Of a stretch of 64,000 nucleotides of DNA, positions 18,222 to 26,010 are shown piece by piece. The stretch lies in NCBI RefSeq assembly GCF_009792355.1, contig NZ_CP047045.1:2940501-3004500 (forward strand), read 5' to 3'. Under the pieces are notes generated by a model, which was not told the origin of the DNA, ran no database searches, and was given only the letters and a program-made list of their open reading frames with translations. The DNA comes from Terricaulis silvestris. Its GTDB lineage: Bacteria > Pseudomonadota > Alphaproteobacteria > Caulobacterales > Aquidulcibacteraceae. A program made the position numbers and the translations under genes. The stretch's first letter is position 1. Each line of letters begins with the position of its first letter.

Positions 18222-19357
18222 CTCAGCCCCAATCCCCGCGCGATGATCCCGCGCAGAATTTCTCGCGTTCCACCGCGCAGCGAAAAAGATGGCGAAACTT
18301 GCAGCAAGAACGCCAGTGCCCGCGCGAAATCACTATCCGCGGCGAGATCGACGTCACTCGCGGCCTGCACCAATCGCGGCAGCGCCTGCTCGAAGCTGTT
18401 GCCAAGATCCTTGACGATCGCCGCATCCAGCGCCGGATCCTCCCCGCTCGCCAGCTTCGCAGCCGTCGATCGCGACATCTGCCGCAACGTCCACAACTCG
18501 GCCGTCAGCTGACCGATTAGCGCCGCGGCCGCCGACGCAGGGCTTGGTCCCGAGATCCGGATAAATTCCAGCAGCAGCGAGAGGCTTGAAAGATAGCGCT
18601 CCGGTCCGGAGCGTTCGAGCGACAATTCCGCCGTCACTTGCTTCCAGCCCGCGCCGTCATCGCCGACGCGCAAGCTATCGGGCACCAGCACATCATCGAG
18701 AAACACTTCGTTGAAATCGTGCCCACCGACGAGATCGATGATCGGGCGCACGCTGACGCCCGGCGCCTTCAGATCGATCAAAAACTGCGTCAACCCTTCC
18801 TGGCGCTGGCTATCCTCGCCGGTGCGCACCAGCGCGATCATGTAGTGCGCGTTGTGCGCGTTGGTGGTCCACACCTTTTGGCCGCTGATGCGCCAGCCTT
18901 CCGGCGTACGCCTGCCGCGCGTGCGCACCGAAGCGAGATCAGAGCCGCTGCCGGGCTCGCTCATGCCGATGCAGGTATAAAGCTCGCCGGCCGCCATGCG
19001 CGGCAGGAACTCTGCGCGTTGTCCTTCCGTACCATAGCGCAGCAGCAGCGGCCCGCCTTGGCGATCAGCGATCCAATGCATGCCAACAGGCGCGCCCGCG
19101 GCCAGCAACTCTTCCAGCACGATGTAGCGTTCGAGCGGGTGGCGCGCGCCGCCGCCATACTTCCTCGGCCAGATCATGCCGACATACCCGGCCTTGGCGA
19201 GCGCCTTGGTGAAGTCCGCGTCCGCAACCGCCCAACTGTTCGCGCGCGACGCCGCGTCAGCCTTGGGCTGATGCTTCGAGAGGAACGCACGCACCTCCTT
19301 GCGCAGCGCCGCCGCATCGACGGGCGGCTCAAACGGGCGGATGGAGAACGTCTGCAC
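18218..19357 (-). CDS. acyl-CoA dehydrogenase, long-type subunit (pair 4)
   Basis: 379 residues. Motifs YTCIGMSEPGSGSDLASVRTRG, VWTTNAHNAHY, and C-terminal [20 protein letters not shown]. First gene of the seven- or eight-gene minus-strand run extending to 11,143 (two acyl-CoA dehydrogenase pairs, thiolase, two crotonases, SDR). The 155-base upstream region separates it from a divergent hydratase operon. Confidence 0.88.
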   Translation of the reverse strand: MQTFSIRPFEPPVDAAALRKEVRAFLSKHQPKADAASRANSWAVADADFTKALAKAGYVGMIWPRKYGGGARHPLERYIVLEELLAAGAPVGMHWIADRQGGPLLLRYGTEGQRAEFLPRMAAGELYTCIGMSEPGSGSDLASVRTRGRRTPEGWRISGQKVWTTNAHNAHYMIALVRTGEDSQRQEGLTQFLIDLKAPGVSVRPIIDLVGGHDFNEVFLDDVLVPDSLRVGDDGAGWKQVTAELSLERSGPERYLSSLSLLLEFIRISGPSPASAAAALIGQLTAELWTLRQMSRSTAAKLASGEDPALDAAIVKDLGNSFEQALPRLVQAASDVDLAADSDFARALAFLLQVSPSFSLRGGTREILRGIIARGLGLR

Positions 19358-19512
19358 GTCGTGAAATTGCCCTCGCGTGCGATCCGAACAAAGCGATCAG
19401 AGCTCGCCCGCAGACGCTATCGCAGCCGCGATATGCCCTGCGCGTGGATAGCACGCCTGTCACGCCGTCGGCGAAGGTAGTAAGCACCAACCCAAGTCAT
19501 TGGAGCCGTCGC
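19358..19512. promoter_or_regulatory. divergent promoter region with ATCGC-N4-GCGAT palindrome
   Basis: The region lies between the minus-strand operon starting at 19357 and the plus-strand gene starting at 19513. It contains TATCGC-AGCC-GCGATA at 19418-19433, a perfect inverted repeat with 6-base arms, matching the architecture of the motifs in the 6571-6778 promoter. Promoter boxes were not resolved by eye. Confidence 0.45.
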
Positions 19513-20283
19513 ATGGGCATTGAGTACAGCGTTTCCGAGGGTGTCGCGACCATCACGATCAACCGCCCCGAGCGGAAGAACGCAATTCTGCTGGCGATGC
19601 GCACCGACATCCAGCACGCCTTCGAGAAGGCTCAAGACGACGATGAGGTGCGCGCAATTATCCTCACAGGCGCTGGCTCTGACTTCAGCGCCGGCGCCGA
19701 CATCAGCGAAATGGGCGGCGGCGGCACGCGCGGCGCGCTCATGCGCATGCGCCACATGCATCGCATGAGCCGCGCCGTGGCGATGACGAATAAGCCGGTA
19801 ATCGCCGCCGTTCGGGGCGTATGCATCGGCATGTCCTGGTCGCTCGCGTTGTCATGCGACATGATCGTCGCGGCCGAGGACGCGCGCTTTCAGTTCGCGT
19901 TCCGCCATATCGGACTTGCGCCCGACGGCGGCGCCGCCTTCTTGCTGACGCGCCATGTGCCGCTGCAGCGGGCCAAGGAAATTCTCTACTCGGGGCGCTT
20001 CGTCAGCGGCGCGGAAGCCCAGCAGCTCGGCTTGGCGCTTTACGCACTGCCCGCCGATGACGTGTTCGCCAAAGCGCAAGAGCTTGCACAGGGCTTCGCG
20101 CAATCGCCCACGATCGCGCTTGGCATGGCGAAACGGCTGCTCGACGCCGCGCCCGCGCAAACTTTCGAACAGGCGCTGGATTTCGAAGCCAACATCCAAC
20201 CGCTGATGGTGACGACCGACGATTTCAAGGAAGGCACAACCGCCTTCAAGGAAAAGCGCAAGCCCACCTATCGCGGGGGCTGA
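19513..20283 (+). CDS. enoyl-CoA hydratase/isomerase family protein
   Basis: 256 residues from ATG 19513. The frame is open to a GTG at 19444, but the added 23 residues are not crotonase-like and would cover the promoter. Motifs NRPERKNAI, FSAGADISEMGGGG and LAPDGGAAFLLTRHV: the acidic residue is Asp in APDGG, as in isomerase-type members such as PaaG, rather than the two-Glu hydratase pattern. It opens a three-gene operon with a DUF35 protein and a thiolase-like protein. Confidence 0.86.
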   Translation: MGIEYSVSEGVATITINRPERKNAILLAMRTDIQHAFEKAQDDDEVRAIILTGAGSDFSAGADISEMGGGGTRGALMRMRHMHRMSRAVAMTNKPVIAAVRGVCIGMSWSLALSCDMIVAAEDARFQFAFRHIGLAPDGGAAFLLTRHVPLQRAKEILYSGRFVSGAEAQQLGLALYALPADDVFAKAQELAQGFAQSPTIALGMAKRLLDAAPAQTFEQALDFEANIQPLMVTTDDFKEGTTAFKEKRKPTYRGG

Positions 20284-20286
20284 GCC

Positions 20287-20661
20287 GTGGCCGATGCAGG
20301 GCCGGACGAACAGTTTCGCGCCTTCCTGCGGGAAGGCCGCTTCATGCTGCAGCGCGCCGCAAGCGACGGGCGCTTTGTCTTCTATCCGCGCGCGGTCGCA
20401 CCGGGCGACGGTGCGGCGCTTGAATGGGTCGAAGCCTCGGGGCGCGGACGCGTCTATTCAACCACGGTCGTTCGCAAGAAACCGCCTGAACCAAGCTACA
20501 ACGTCGCCCTCATCGATCTCGCCGAAGGCCCGCGCATGATGAGCCGCGTCGAAGGCGTCGCGCCCGAGGACGTAAAGATCGGCATGGCCGTGCGCGCCAG
20601 GATCGTGGTCAGCGGCGATGAACCCTTTGTCGTGTTTGAACCAGAGGTCGACGCGGAATGA
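20287..20661 (+). CDS. DUF35 OB-fold protein with lost zinc ribbon
   Basis: 124 residues from GTG 20287, three bases after the hydratase gene. The OB-fold half (from about residue 45: LEWVEASGRGRVYSTTVVRK) is clearly DUF35, and the N-terminal helix and strand layout aligns with the 2236 protein, but the protein contains no cysteine at all, so the rubredoxin-like zinc site is gone. It overlaps the following thiolase-like gene as ATGA. DUF35 plus Cys-less thiolase is the composition of the Ltp2-ChsH2 retro-aldolase of mycobacterial cholesterol side-chain degradation, which is the best model for its role. Confidence 0.82.
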   Translation: MADAGPDEQFRAFLREGRFMLQRAASDGRFVFYPRAVAPGDGAALEWVEASGRGRVYSTTVVRKKPPEPSYNVALIDLAEGPRMMSRVEGVAPEDVKIGMAVRARIVVSGDEPFVVFEPEVDAE

Positions 20662-21812
20662 GCGACGCCTTCCCACGCGGACGCACCGCCATCGTCGGCG
20701 CGGCGACGTTCGGCATCGGCAAAGCGCCCGGCTTTGAGGCTTCCGACCTCGCCGCCAAGGCGAGCATCGCGGCGCTCGCGCAAGCTGGCCTGAAGCCGAG
20801 CGATGTAGATGGGCTTTTCTTCTGCCACCCCACCGACACGCTCGGCGGCCTCTCCTTCGCTCAATATCTCGGCATCCAGCCAAAATTCGTCGATAACAAC
20901 CGCCTCGGCGGCTCGTCCTTCCAGGCCTATGTGGAGCTTGCCGCCTGGCTGCTCGCGGCCGGCGCGATCGAAGTCGCGCTCATCGCGTATGGCAGCAACC
21001 AGGCCACCGCATCCGGCAAGCTGGTCAACACCGTGCGGCCGATGACCTACGAGGCGCCCTATGCACCGCTCAATCCGGTGAGTTCGTATGCGCTCGCGGC
21101 GGCGCGCTACATGCACGAATTCGGCGCGCGACGTGAGCAATTGGGCGAGGTTGCGTTGGCTGCGCGCGGGTGGGCGCAACTGAATCCGGAAGCCTTCAAG
21201 CGCGATCCGTTGACGATGGAGACCTATCTCGCCTCGCGCATGGTCTCCGATCCGTTGTCGGTGCTCGATTGCTGCCTAGTCACGGACGGTGCCGGCGCCC
21301 TGGTGATGACGCGCACCGATCGCGCGCGCGACATCGCCGCCAAACCGGTCTTCGTGCTTGGCGCGGCAAGCGAAACAACACACCGCGAAATCGCTTGGAT
21401 GCCCGATCTCACCACCACAGGCGCCGCGCGCGCCGGCGCCCGGGCTTATGCTCAGGCCGGCGTCAAGGCGTCGGACATCGACGTGGCTGAGACCTATGAC
21501 GCGTTCACGATCAACACGATCTTGTTCTTGGAAGATTTGGGATTCTGCCCGAAGGGCGAAGGCGCGCGCTTCGTCGAGGGCGGGGCGATCGCGCCCGGCG
21601 GCGCCCTGCCGGTCAACACCCACGGCGGCGGTTTGTCCTGCGTTCACCCCGGCATGAACGGCATTTTCACGCTGATAGAAGCGGTGCGCCAGCTGCGTGG
21701 TGAAGGCGGAGACCGCCAGATCACCGGCGCAAAGCTCGCGCTGGCGCACGGCAACGGCGGCGTCTTGTCCAGCCAGTCCGTAGTGATCCTGGGCGCTCCA
21801 GAAACACTCTGA
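20658..21812 (+). CDS. thiolase-like lipid-transfer protein (possible retro-aldolase subunit)
   Basis: 384 residues with thiolase fold. The nucleophile position reads RLGGSSFQAYVELA, with Ser where thiolases have Cys; other motifs are VAETYDAFTI, VNTHGGGLSCVHPGMNG and LAHGNGG. Such SCP-x/Ltp2-type proteins do not act as Claisen thiolases, and Ltp2 with its DUF35 partner cleaves a beta-hydroxyacyl-CoA by retro-aldol reaction, releasing propionyl- or acetyl-CoA and a ketone or aldehyde. The coupled DUF35 gene upstream supports this reading. The end lies 16 bases from the convergent IclR gene's end. Confidence 0.86.
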   Translation: MSDAFPRGRTAIVGAATFGIGKAPGFEASDLAAKASIAALAQAGLKPSDVDGLFFCHPTDTLGGLSFAQYLGIQPKFVDNNRLGGSSFQAYVELAAWLLAAGAIEVALIAYGSNQATASGKLVNTVRPMTYEAPYAPLNPVSSYALAAARYMHEFGARREQLGEVALAARGWAQLNPEAFKRDPLTMETYLASRMVSDPLSVLDCCLVTDGAGALVMTRTDRARDIAAKPVFVLGAASETTHREIAWMPDLTTTGAARAGARAYAQAGVKASDIDVAETYDAFTINTILFLEDLGFCPKGEGARFVEGGAIAPGGALPVNTHGGGLSCVHPGMNGIFTLIEAVRQLRGEGGDRQITGAKLALAHGNGGVLSSQSVVILGAPETL

Positions 21813-21828
21813 AGCGCCCAAACCCGGA

Positions 21829-22635
21829 TCAGCCCATCATTTGCATCGGCACACGTTCCGCGACGCGTGTCGGCGCGTAGCGCTGCGCAGGCGCCTTCAC
21901 CGCCAAGCGCGCGACCGCGCCGCGCAGCAATTGCACGAAATACTCCGGTTGAGTCTCGTGCTGCTCCTGCGTCAGCAGCATGCCGAGCGCGAGACCATCG
22001 TCCTGGCCGCCGTGCGAAAGCAGCATGGCGATCATGCGCCCGCCATGCTCGCTGGCGGTGGCGAAGCCTCGCCCGCTGGTTTCGTCACACTCTTGCGCGG
22101 CGTCCTCGAACGACACGCGCTGCTCTGCTTCACTCTCCGCGTTGATGCGATGCAGGAGCTTGCGCATGTAGTTGCGGTCCATGGATGCCAGCACCGCTTG
22201 GCCCATCGCCGAATGAGTGAGCGACGCCGCTTCGCCCTCAGAGACGTTCATTTGCAGCCCTGGCGGCGCCACAGCGTGAATGTACTGGATCTCGAGGCCT
22301 ACGCGATTTCCGAGCACGACAGTCGTGCCAGCTTCGCGCGCGAGTTCATCCATCGCCGGCAGCAAACGCCCTTCGCGAAACAGATTGGGCTGTACCCAAG
22401 CGCCAAGCACGGCGACGCGCGCCGTCGGCCGATATGTTCTCGCGGAGCGATCGCGCGTGAGATAACCGAGCGCGACAAGGCAACTCAGCAGCTCAGACGT
22501 GCTCGACTGCGGGTAGCCCATCGAACGGGCGATATCCATCACGGTGGCCTCGGCGCGGCCGCCTCGGAAATACTCAAGCACTTCAAGCGCGCGCTGCGCT
22601 GACTTGATCTTCTTGGGGTCCAGAGACCGTGCCAT
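21829..22635 (-). CDS. IclR family transcriptional regulator
   Basis: 268 residues from ATG 22635, which is preceded at seven bases by a good GGAGG ribosome site (22642-22646, complement); an ATG further upstream at 22677 would put the palindrome inside the gene. N-terminal winged helix (about residues 10-65: SAQRALEVLEYF, ARSMGYPQSSTSELLSCLVALGYL) and C-terminal GAF-like effector domain (VLGNRVGLEIQYIHAV, SLTHSAMGQAVLASM). Probably senses a pathway intermediate and controls neighbouring catabolic operons; which ones is inferred only from position. Confidence 0.9.
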   Translation of the reverse strand: MARSLDPKKIKSAQRALEVLEYFRGGRAEATVMDIARSMGYPQSSTSELLSCLVALGYLTRDRSARTYRPTARVAVLGAWVQPNLFREGRLLPAMDELAREAGTTVVLGNRVGLEIQYIHAVAPPGLQMNVSEGEAASLTHSAMGQAVLASMDRNYMRKLLHRINAESEAEQRVSFEDAAQECDETSGRGFATASEHGGRMIAMLLSHGGQDDGLALGMLLTQEQHETQPEYFVQLLRGAVARLAVKAPAQRYAPTRVAERVPMQMMG

Positions 22636-22739
22636 TTTTTTCCTCCCATGGCATTTATTATGACGGCATGTTGTCATAACAACTCAAGGGACGGCAAGAG
22701 CTTTCGACAGATTTTTTGAATGGGGCGCCGTTTTTCGAA
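22636..22739. promoter_or_regulatory. IclR promoter with TTATGAC-N8-GTCATAA inverted repeat
   Basis: A perfect 7-base inverted repeat (22658-22664 and 22673-22679, 8-base spacer) lies 23-44 bases upstream of the IclR start, in AT-rich sequence unlike its surroundings. Its position fits an autoregulatory operator or the core promoter. The GntR gene upstream ends at 22740, so the interval is otherwise empty. Confidence 0.55.
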
Positions 22740-23486
22740 CTAAACGATCCGGGGCTTCGCGACGAAGTCGATGGAATACCGGTACCGTTCGGGGTGGTTG
22801 CGCGCGACAATCATTTCTACCGGCGCGCCAGTCATGTCGTAATAGATCCGAGTCACCTTCAGCACCGGTGTATTTTCCTGCAAGTTCAAATACTTCGAAG
22901 CAATCGGCCCCGCGATGTCGGCCTCCAGAAACTGCTCGGCGCGCACAACCCGTGCGCCTGCTTTGCCCTCGACCATTCGGATCACTGGCAGCTTCTGGCC
23001 AACGTCGACGGGTTTGATCTTCCGCCCGATCGCCAAGGGCAGATAGAGATTGTGGTATCCGAGCGGGGCATCTTCCAAAAAACTTAGCAAATCCAAGCGC
23101 GTGCAGGCTTCTCCTGGCGCCAGGCGCAAGCCACGAACCGCCTCGTCCGGCGCTTGAATCTCCTGCATGGAGAGCACCTTCGTGGCCAGCGCGCCGGCCG
23201 AAGCCAGAAATTCGTCCAACGAACCCGACAAGCGCACGGACCGCACACCTGATTCCGGCGGCGGCGTCACAAATGTGCCAACGCCGCGGCGCTTGGTAAT
23301 CAGCCCCTCGGCGATCAGCGTTTCCAGCGCACGACGCACGGTGATGCGGCTCACGCCGTATTCCCCACAGATTCGCTCCTCAGTAGGCAGCGCTTCGCCG
23401 GCCTTGAATTCACGCGCGTTGATGCGCTCGCGCAGATCCTGCTCAAGCTGATGATAAAGCGGAACCGGGCCGGGACTGAGCGTCAT
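22740..23486 (-). CDS. GntR family transcriptional regulator (HutC/UTRA type)
   Basis: 248 residues from ATG 23486; the frame stays open to 23636 and a GTG at 23498 is also possible, so the start is uncertain. N-terminal winged helix with PLYHQLEQDLRERI, LPTEERICGEYGVSRITVRRAL and the wing KRRGVGTFV, then a C-terminal UTRA effector domain (from about residue 85) ending in YYDMTGAPVEMIVARNHPERYRY. HutC-type regulators usually repress nearby catabolic genes until a small acid binds. The gene diverges from the acyl-CoA ligase at 23676 and lies just upstream of IclR, in the same direction. Confidence 0.9.
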   Translation of the reverse strand: MTLSPGPVPLYHQLEQDLRERINAREFKAGEALPTEERICGEYGVSRITVRRALETLIAEGLITKRRGVGTFVTPPPESGVRSVRLSGSLDEFLASAGALATKVLSMQEIQAPDEAVRGLRLAPGEACTRLDLLSFLEDAPLGYHNLYLPLAIGRKIKPVDVGQKLPVIRMVEGKAGARVVRAEQFLEADIAGPIASKYLNLQENTPVLKVTRIYYDMTGAPVEMIVARNHPERYRYSIDFVAKPRIV

Positions 23487-23675
23487 TTGCTTTCGCACGA
23501 TCTTCTCGTCTCTCACGCCTGTAGGAGTGACTACGCTATCGCATGCCTCGCGTCGAGCCGACGTGCGCCAGCCATCCATCGCATCAGCGATTGGCGCTCC
23601 GACGCCAATCGCGCCAAGCTTGGCGCGATCATGCAACGAATTGGTGAAACCTTGCGCCGAACAAGCTGAAGTCGC
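23487..23675. promoter_or_regulatory. divergent GntR/ligase control region with nested palindromes
   Basis: Contains ATCGC-ATCA-GCGAT at 23578-23591, then GCGATTGGCG-ctccga-CGCCAATCGC (perfect 10-base arms, 23587-23596 and 23603-23612), immediately followed by the 16-base palindrome GCGCCAAGCTTGGCGC at 23611-23626. A further copy of the core (CGCCAAGCTTGGCG) lies at 23714-23727 inside the ligase gene. Together these give six CGCCAA/TTGGCG half-sites within 140 bases, a strong candidate for cooperative binding by the GntR protein. Confidence 0.6.
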
Positions 23676-25151
23676 GTGACCTTTCCTGACCTGCTCCTTG
23701 ATTCATCAGGCGCCGCCAAGCTTGGCGCGCCGCTTGCGCTCCTTCTCGGGGCGCAAGCACAACGCGCGCCCACGCGTGACGCGCTGACGCTGCCCGACGC
23801 CCAGCTCACGCGGCTTGATCTCGACCGGCGCTCCAATCAGCGCGCACGCCAACTCGAACGAGCCGGCGCCGGTCACGACGACATTGTCCTCATCGCGATC
23901 CCCAACAGCGCCGCCTACTACGAGTTCGTCTACGGCGCCTGGAAACTCGGCGCGACGCCCATGCACGTCTCGCATAAGCTGACGCCAAGGGAGTTCGCCG
24001 AAATCGTCGCGCTGGCGGAGCCAAAGCTCGTGATCGACGCCACCTCGCCGCTGCTTGATCGGCAACGCGATTCACGCTCCGACGCGCCGCTTCCGTTGCG
24101 CATTGCGACGCGATGGAAAATCTCCACCAGCGGGGGCAGCACGGGCCGACCGAAACTCATCGTTGACCCCAATCCGGCGCTATGGAGCATCGAGAAACAA
24201 GCGCACCGCCGCCATCCGGACGCAACCATCATCAACCCCGGTCCGCTCTACCACAGCGCCCCGTTCGGCCAGATGATTCCAGCGCTCTGCGAAGGCGCGC
24301 ACGTCGTCGAGATGGGTAAATTCGATGCCGAGAGATACATAGCGCTCGTCGCGCGCCACCGCGCCACATGGGCTTATCTAGTGCCCACAATGATGGCGCG
24401 CATTGCCAACCTGCCGCCTGAGACACGCGCGCGTTACGACATTTCCTCGCTCGACACCGTCGTCCACATGGCCGCGATCTGCCCGCCGCCGGTGAAACGC
24501 GCATGGATCGCCATGCTCGGCGCCGACGCCATCTGGGAGATCTATGGCGGCACCGAACGCATCGGCTCCACCATCATCGGTGGCGCGGATTGGCTCGACC
24601 GTCCGGGCTCGGTCGGGCGCCCGCGCGAAGGCATCGAAGCCCGCGTGCTCGACGAGCATGGCTCAGAGCTTCCGCCCGACGCGGTTGGTGAAATTTATTT
24701 TCGGCGCGCAGGCGGACCCGAATCCACCTTCCGCTACATCGGCGCTGACGTACGCCAACGTGGCGATTGGGCCTCGTTCGGCGATCTGGGCTGGCTCGAT
24801 CAGGACGGCTACTTGTTCATCGCCGACCGCCGCACCGACATGATCGTCAGCGGCGGCGTCAATCTCTATCCCGCCGAAATCGAAGCGCAAATTGATGCGA
24901 TCCCCGGTATTGCCGACAGCGTCGTCGTCGGCGCGCCACACGCGGATTTGGGCGCTGTCCCGCATGCGTTCGTTCAAGTGCGAGAGGCGTCGAAATGGAG
25001 TGAAATGCGCCTTCTCAATGCGCTACGCGAACGGCTCGCCCCCTACAAATTGCCCCGTGGCGCAACATTCATAGAGGAATCCATCCGCGACGACTCCGGC
25101 AAGATTCGCCGCGTCGCTTGGCGCGACCGCCTGATCGCTCAATCGAGCTGA
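23676..25151 (+). CDS. acyl-CoA ligase (AMP-forming), bile-acid/coumarate-CoA ligase-like
   Basis: 491 residues from GTG 23676. Motifs in order: phosphate loop STSGGSTGRPKLIVD near residue 150, EIYGGTERIG near 288, the hinge DLGWLDQDGYLFIADRRTDMIVSGGVNLYPAEIE at about 370-402, and the terminal lysine in DDSGKIRRV. The motif set is complete, so activity is likely. The SGGST form of the phosphate loop and compact size recall BaiB-type bile acid-CoA ligases. Its 3' end overlaps the end of the convergent MaoC gene by 13 bases. Confidence 0.88.
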   Translation: MTFPDLLLDSSGAAKLGAPLALLLGAQAQRAPTRDALTLPDAQLTRLDLDRRSNQRARQLERAGAGHDDIVLIAIPNSAAYYEFVYGAWKLGATPMHVSHKLTPREFAEIVALAEPKLVIDATSPLLDRQRDSRSDAPLPLRIATRWKISTSGGSTGRPKLIVDPNPALWSIEKQAHRRHPDATIINPGPLYHSAPFGQMIPALCEGAHVVEMGKFDAERYIALVARHRATWAYLVPTMMARIANLPPETRARYDISSLDTVVHMAAICPPPVKRAWIAMLGADAIWEIYGGTERIGSTIIGGADWLDRPGSVGRPREGIEARVLDEHGSELPPDAVGEIYFRRAGGPESTFRYIGADVRQRGDWASFGDLGWLDQDGYLFIADRRTDMIVSGGVNLYPAEIEAQIDAIPGIADSVVVGAPHADLGAVPHAFVQVREASKWSEMRLLNALRERLAPYKLPRGATFIEESIRDDSGKIRRVAWRDRLIAQSS

Positions 25152-25561
25152 ACCAGCCCCTCGCCCGTCAGCGTGACCGTGCCGTCGCTCAGCGTTGTTT
25201 TGAGCTTGAGCCGAGCAAGGCGCAATCCGCCTTCGGTAACGATCTCCGCCACTGTTCCGCTACACATCACCACCGAGCGCAGCGGCGTGATGGAGATGAA
25301 GCGAGTGGTAAACTCTCGGATGCGCTCAGGCGGCGCCCAGTTCGACAACAACCGGCCGAGATAGGCCATCGACAGCATGCCGTGGGCAAACACGTCATCG
25401 AAGCCGTTCGCTGCAGCGAATTGGCGGTCGAGATGGATTGGATTGTGATCGCCCGAGCCGCCGGCGAACAAGGCGAGCGTCAGCGGCTCGATCGGCGGCG
25501 TCACAAGCAGCGGCAGCTCTGCGCCGGACGCAGCTTCGCGATAGGTGGCGGCGATGGTCAT
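25139..25561 (-). CDS. MaoC-like hydratase subunit (hot-dog fold, catalytic half)
   Basis: 140 residues from ATG 25561; the frame is open to 25603 but that start would overlap the upstream gene. The hydratase-2 motif is visible as GSGDHNPIHLD (Asp and His of the catalytic pair), followed by the hot-dog helix FAHGMLSMAYLGRLL. Only one hot-dog domain is present, half the size of a full R-specific hydratase 2, and the upstream gene encodes the other half. In mycobacterial cholesterol degradation ChsH1 and ChsH2 form such a split enzyme; an equivalent heteromer is likely here. Confidence 0.85.
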   Translation of the reverse strand: MTIAATYREAASGAELPLLVTPPIEPLTLALFAGGSGDHNPIHLDRQFAAANGFDDVFAHGMLSMAYLGRLLSNWAPPERIREFTTRFISITPLRSVVMCSGTVAEIVTEGGLRLARLKLKTTLSDGTVTLTGEGLVQLD

Positions 25562-25563
25562 CT

Positions 25564-26007
25564 TCAGTTCCGCAGCACGGCGACGGTGCGCATGGTGGCG
25601 CACAATTCGTCGTCTTGGTTGGTGGCGCTCGTTTCCAGGACCACGAACTCGAGTGCGCCGCCCTTCTTGTCATAAATGTCGATGATTCGTTGCCGCAGGC
25701 GAATGCGATCGCCCACATAGATCGGCTTCACCTGCGTAAAGCTCTGTTCGCCGTGCAGCATGCGGCCGAGATCAGCGCCCAACACGCCGATCACCAGATC
25801 GATCTTCGCAGGAGCGAGGTTCGCAAGCACCGAAGCATAAGTCGGCGGCGTCGGGATGGCGCGGTAGCCCGCGTCGCGCGCTGCGTTCTGGTCGCGATAG
25901 ATCGGATTGGTTTCGCCGACGGCTTGGCAAAACAGCGCAAGCATGCCTGCTTCCACTGCGATCTCGCGTTCTTCGGTCTCGGCGCCGATTTTTCCTTTGT
26001 CGAGCAT
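25564..26007 (-). CDS. MaoC N-terminal-like dehydratase subunit (hot-dog fold)
   Basis: 147 residues with the FAS1-type dehydratase N-domain pattern: FCQAVGETNPIYRD, AIPTPPTYASVLANL, MLHGEQSFTQVKPIYVGD and ELCATMRTVAVLRN. Two bases separate its stop from the next MaoC gene's start and three bases separate it from the P450 gene. It supplies the substrate-shaping half of the split hydratase and has an Asn (GETNP) where the catalytic half has the DHNP motif. Confidence 0.85.
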   Translation of the reverse strand: MLDKGKIGAETEEREIAVEAGMLALFCQAVGETNPIYRDQNAARDAGYRAIPTPPTYASVLANLAPAKIDLVIGVLGADLGRMLHGEQSFTQVKPIYVGDRIRLRQRIIDIYDKKGGALEFVVLETSATNQDDELCATMRTVAVLRN

Positions 26008-26010
26008 GGC

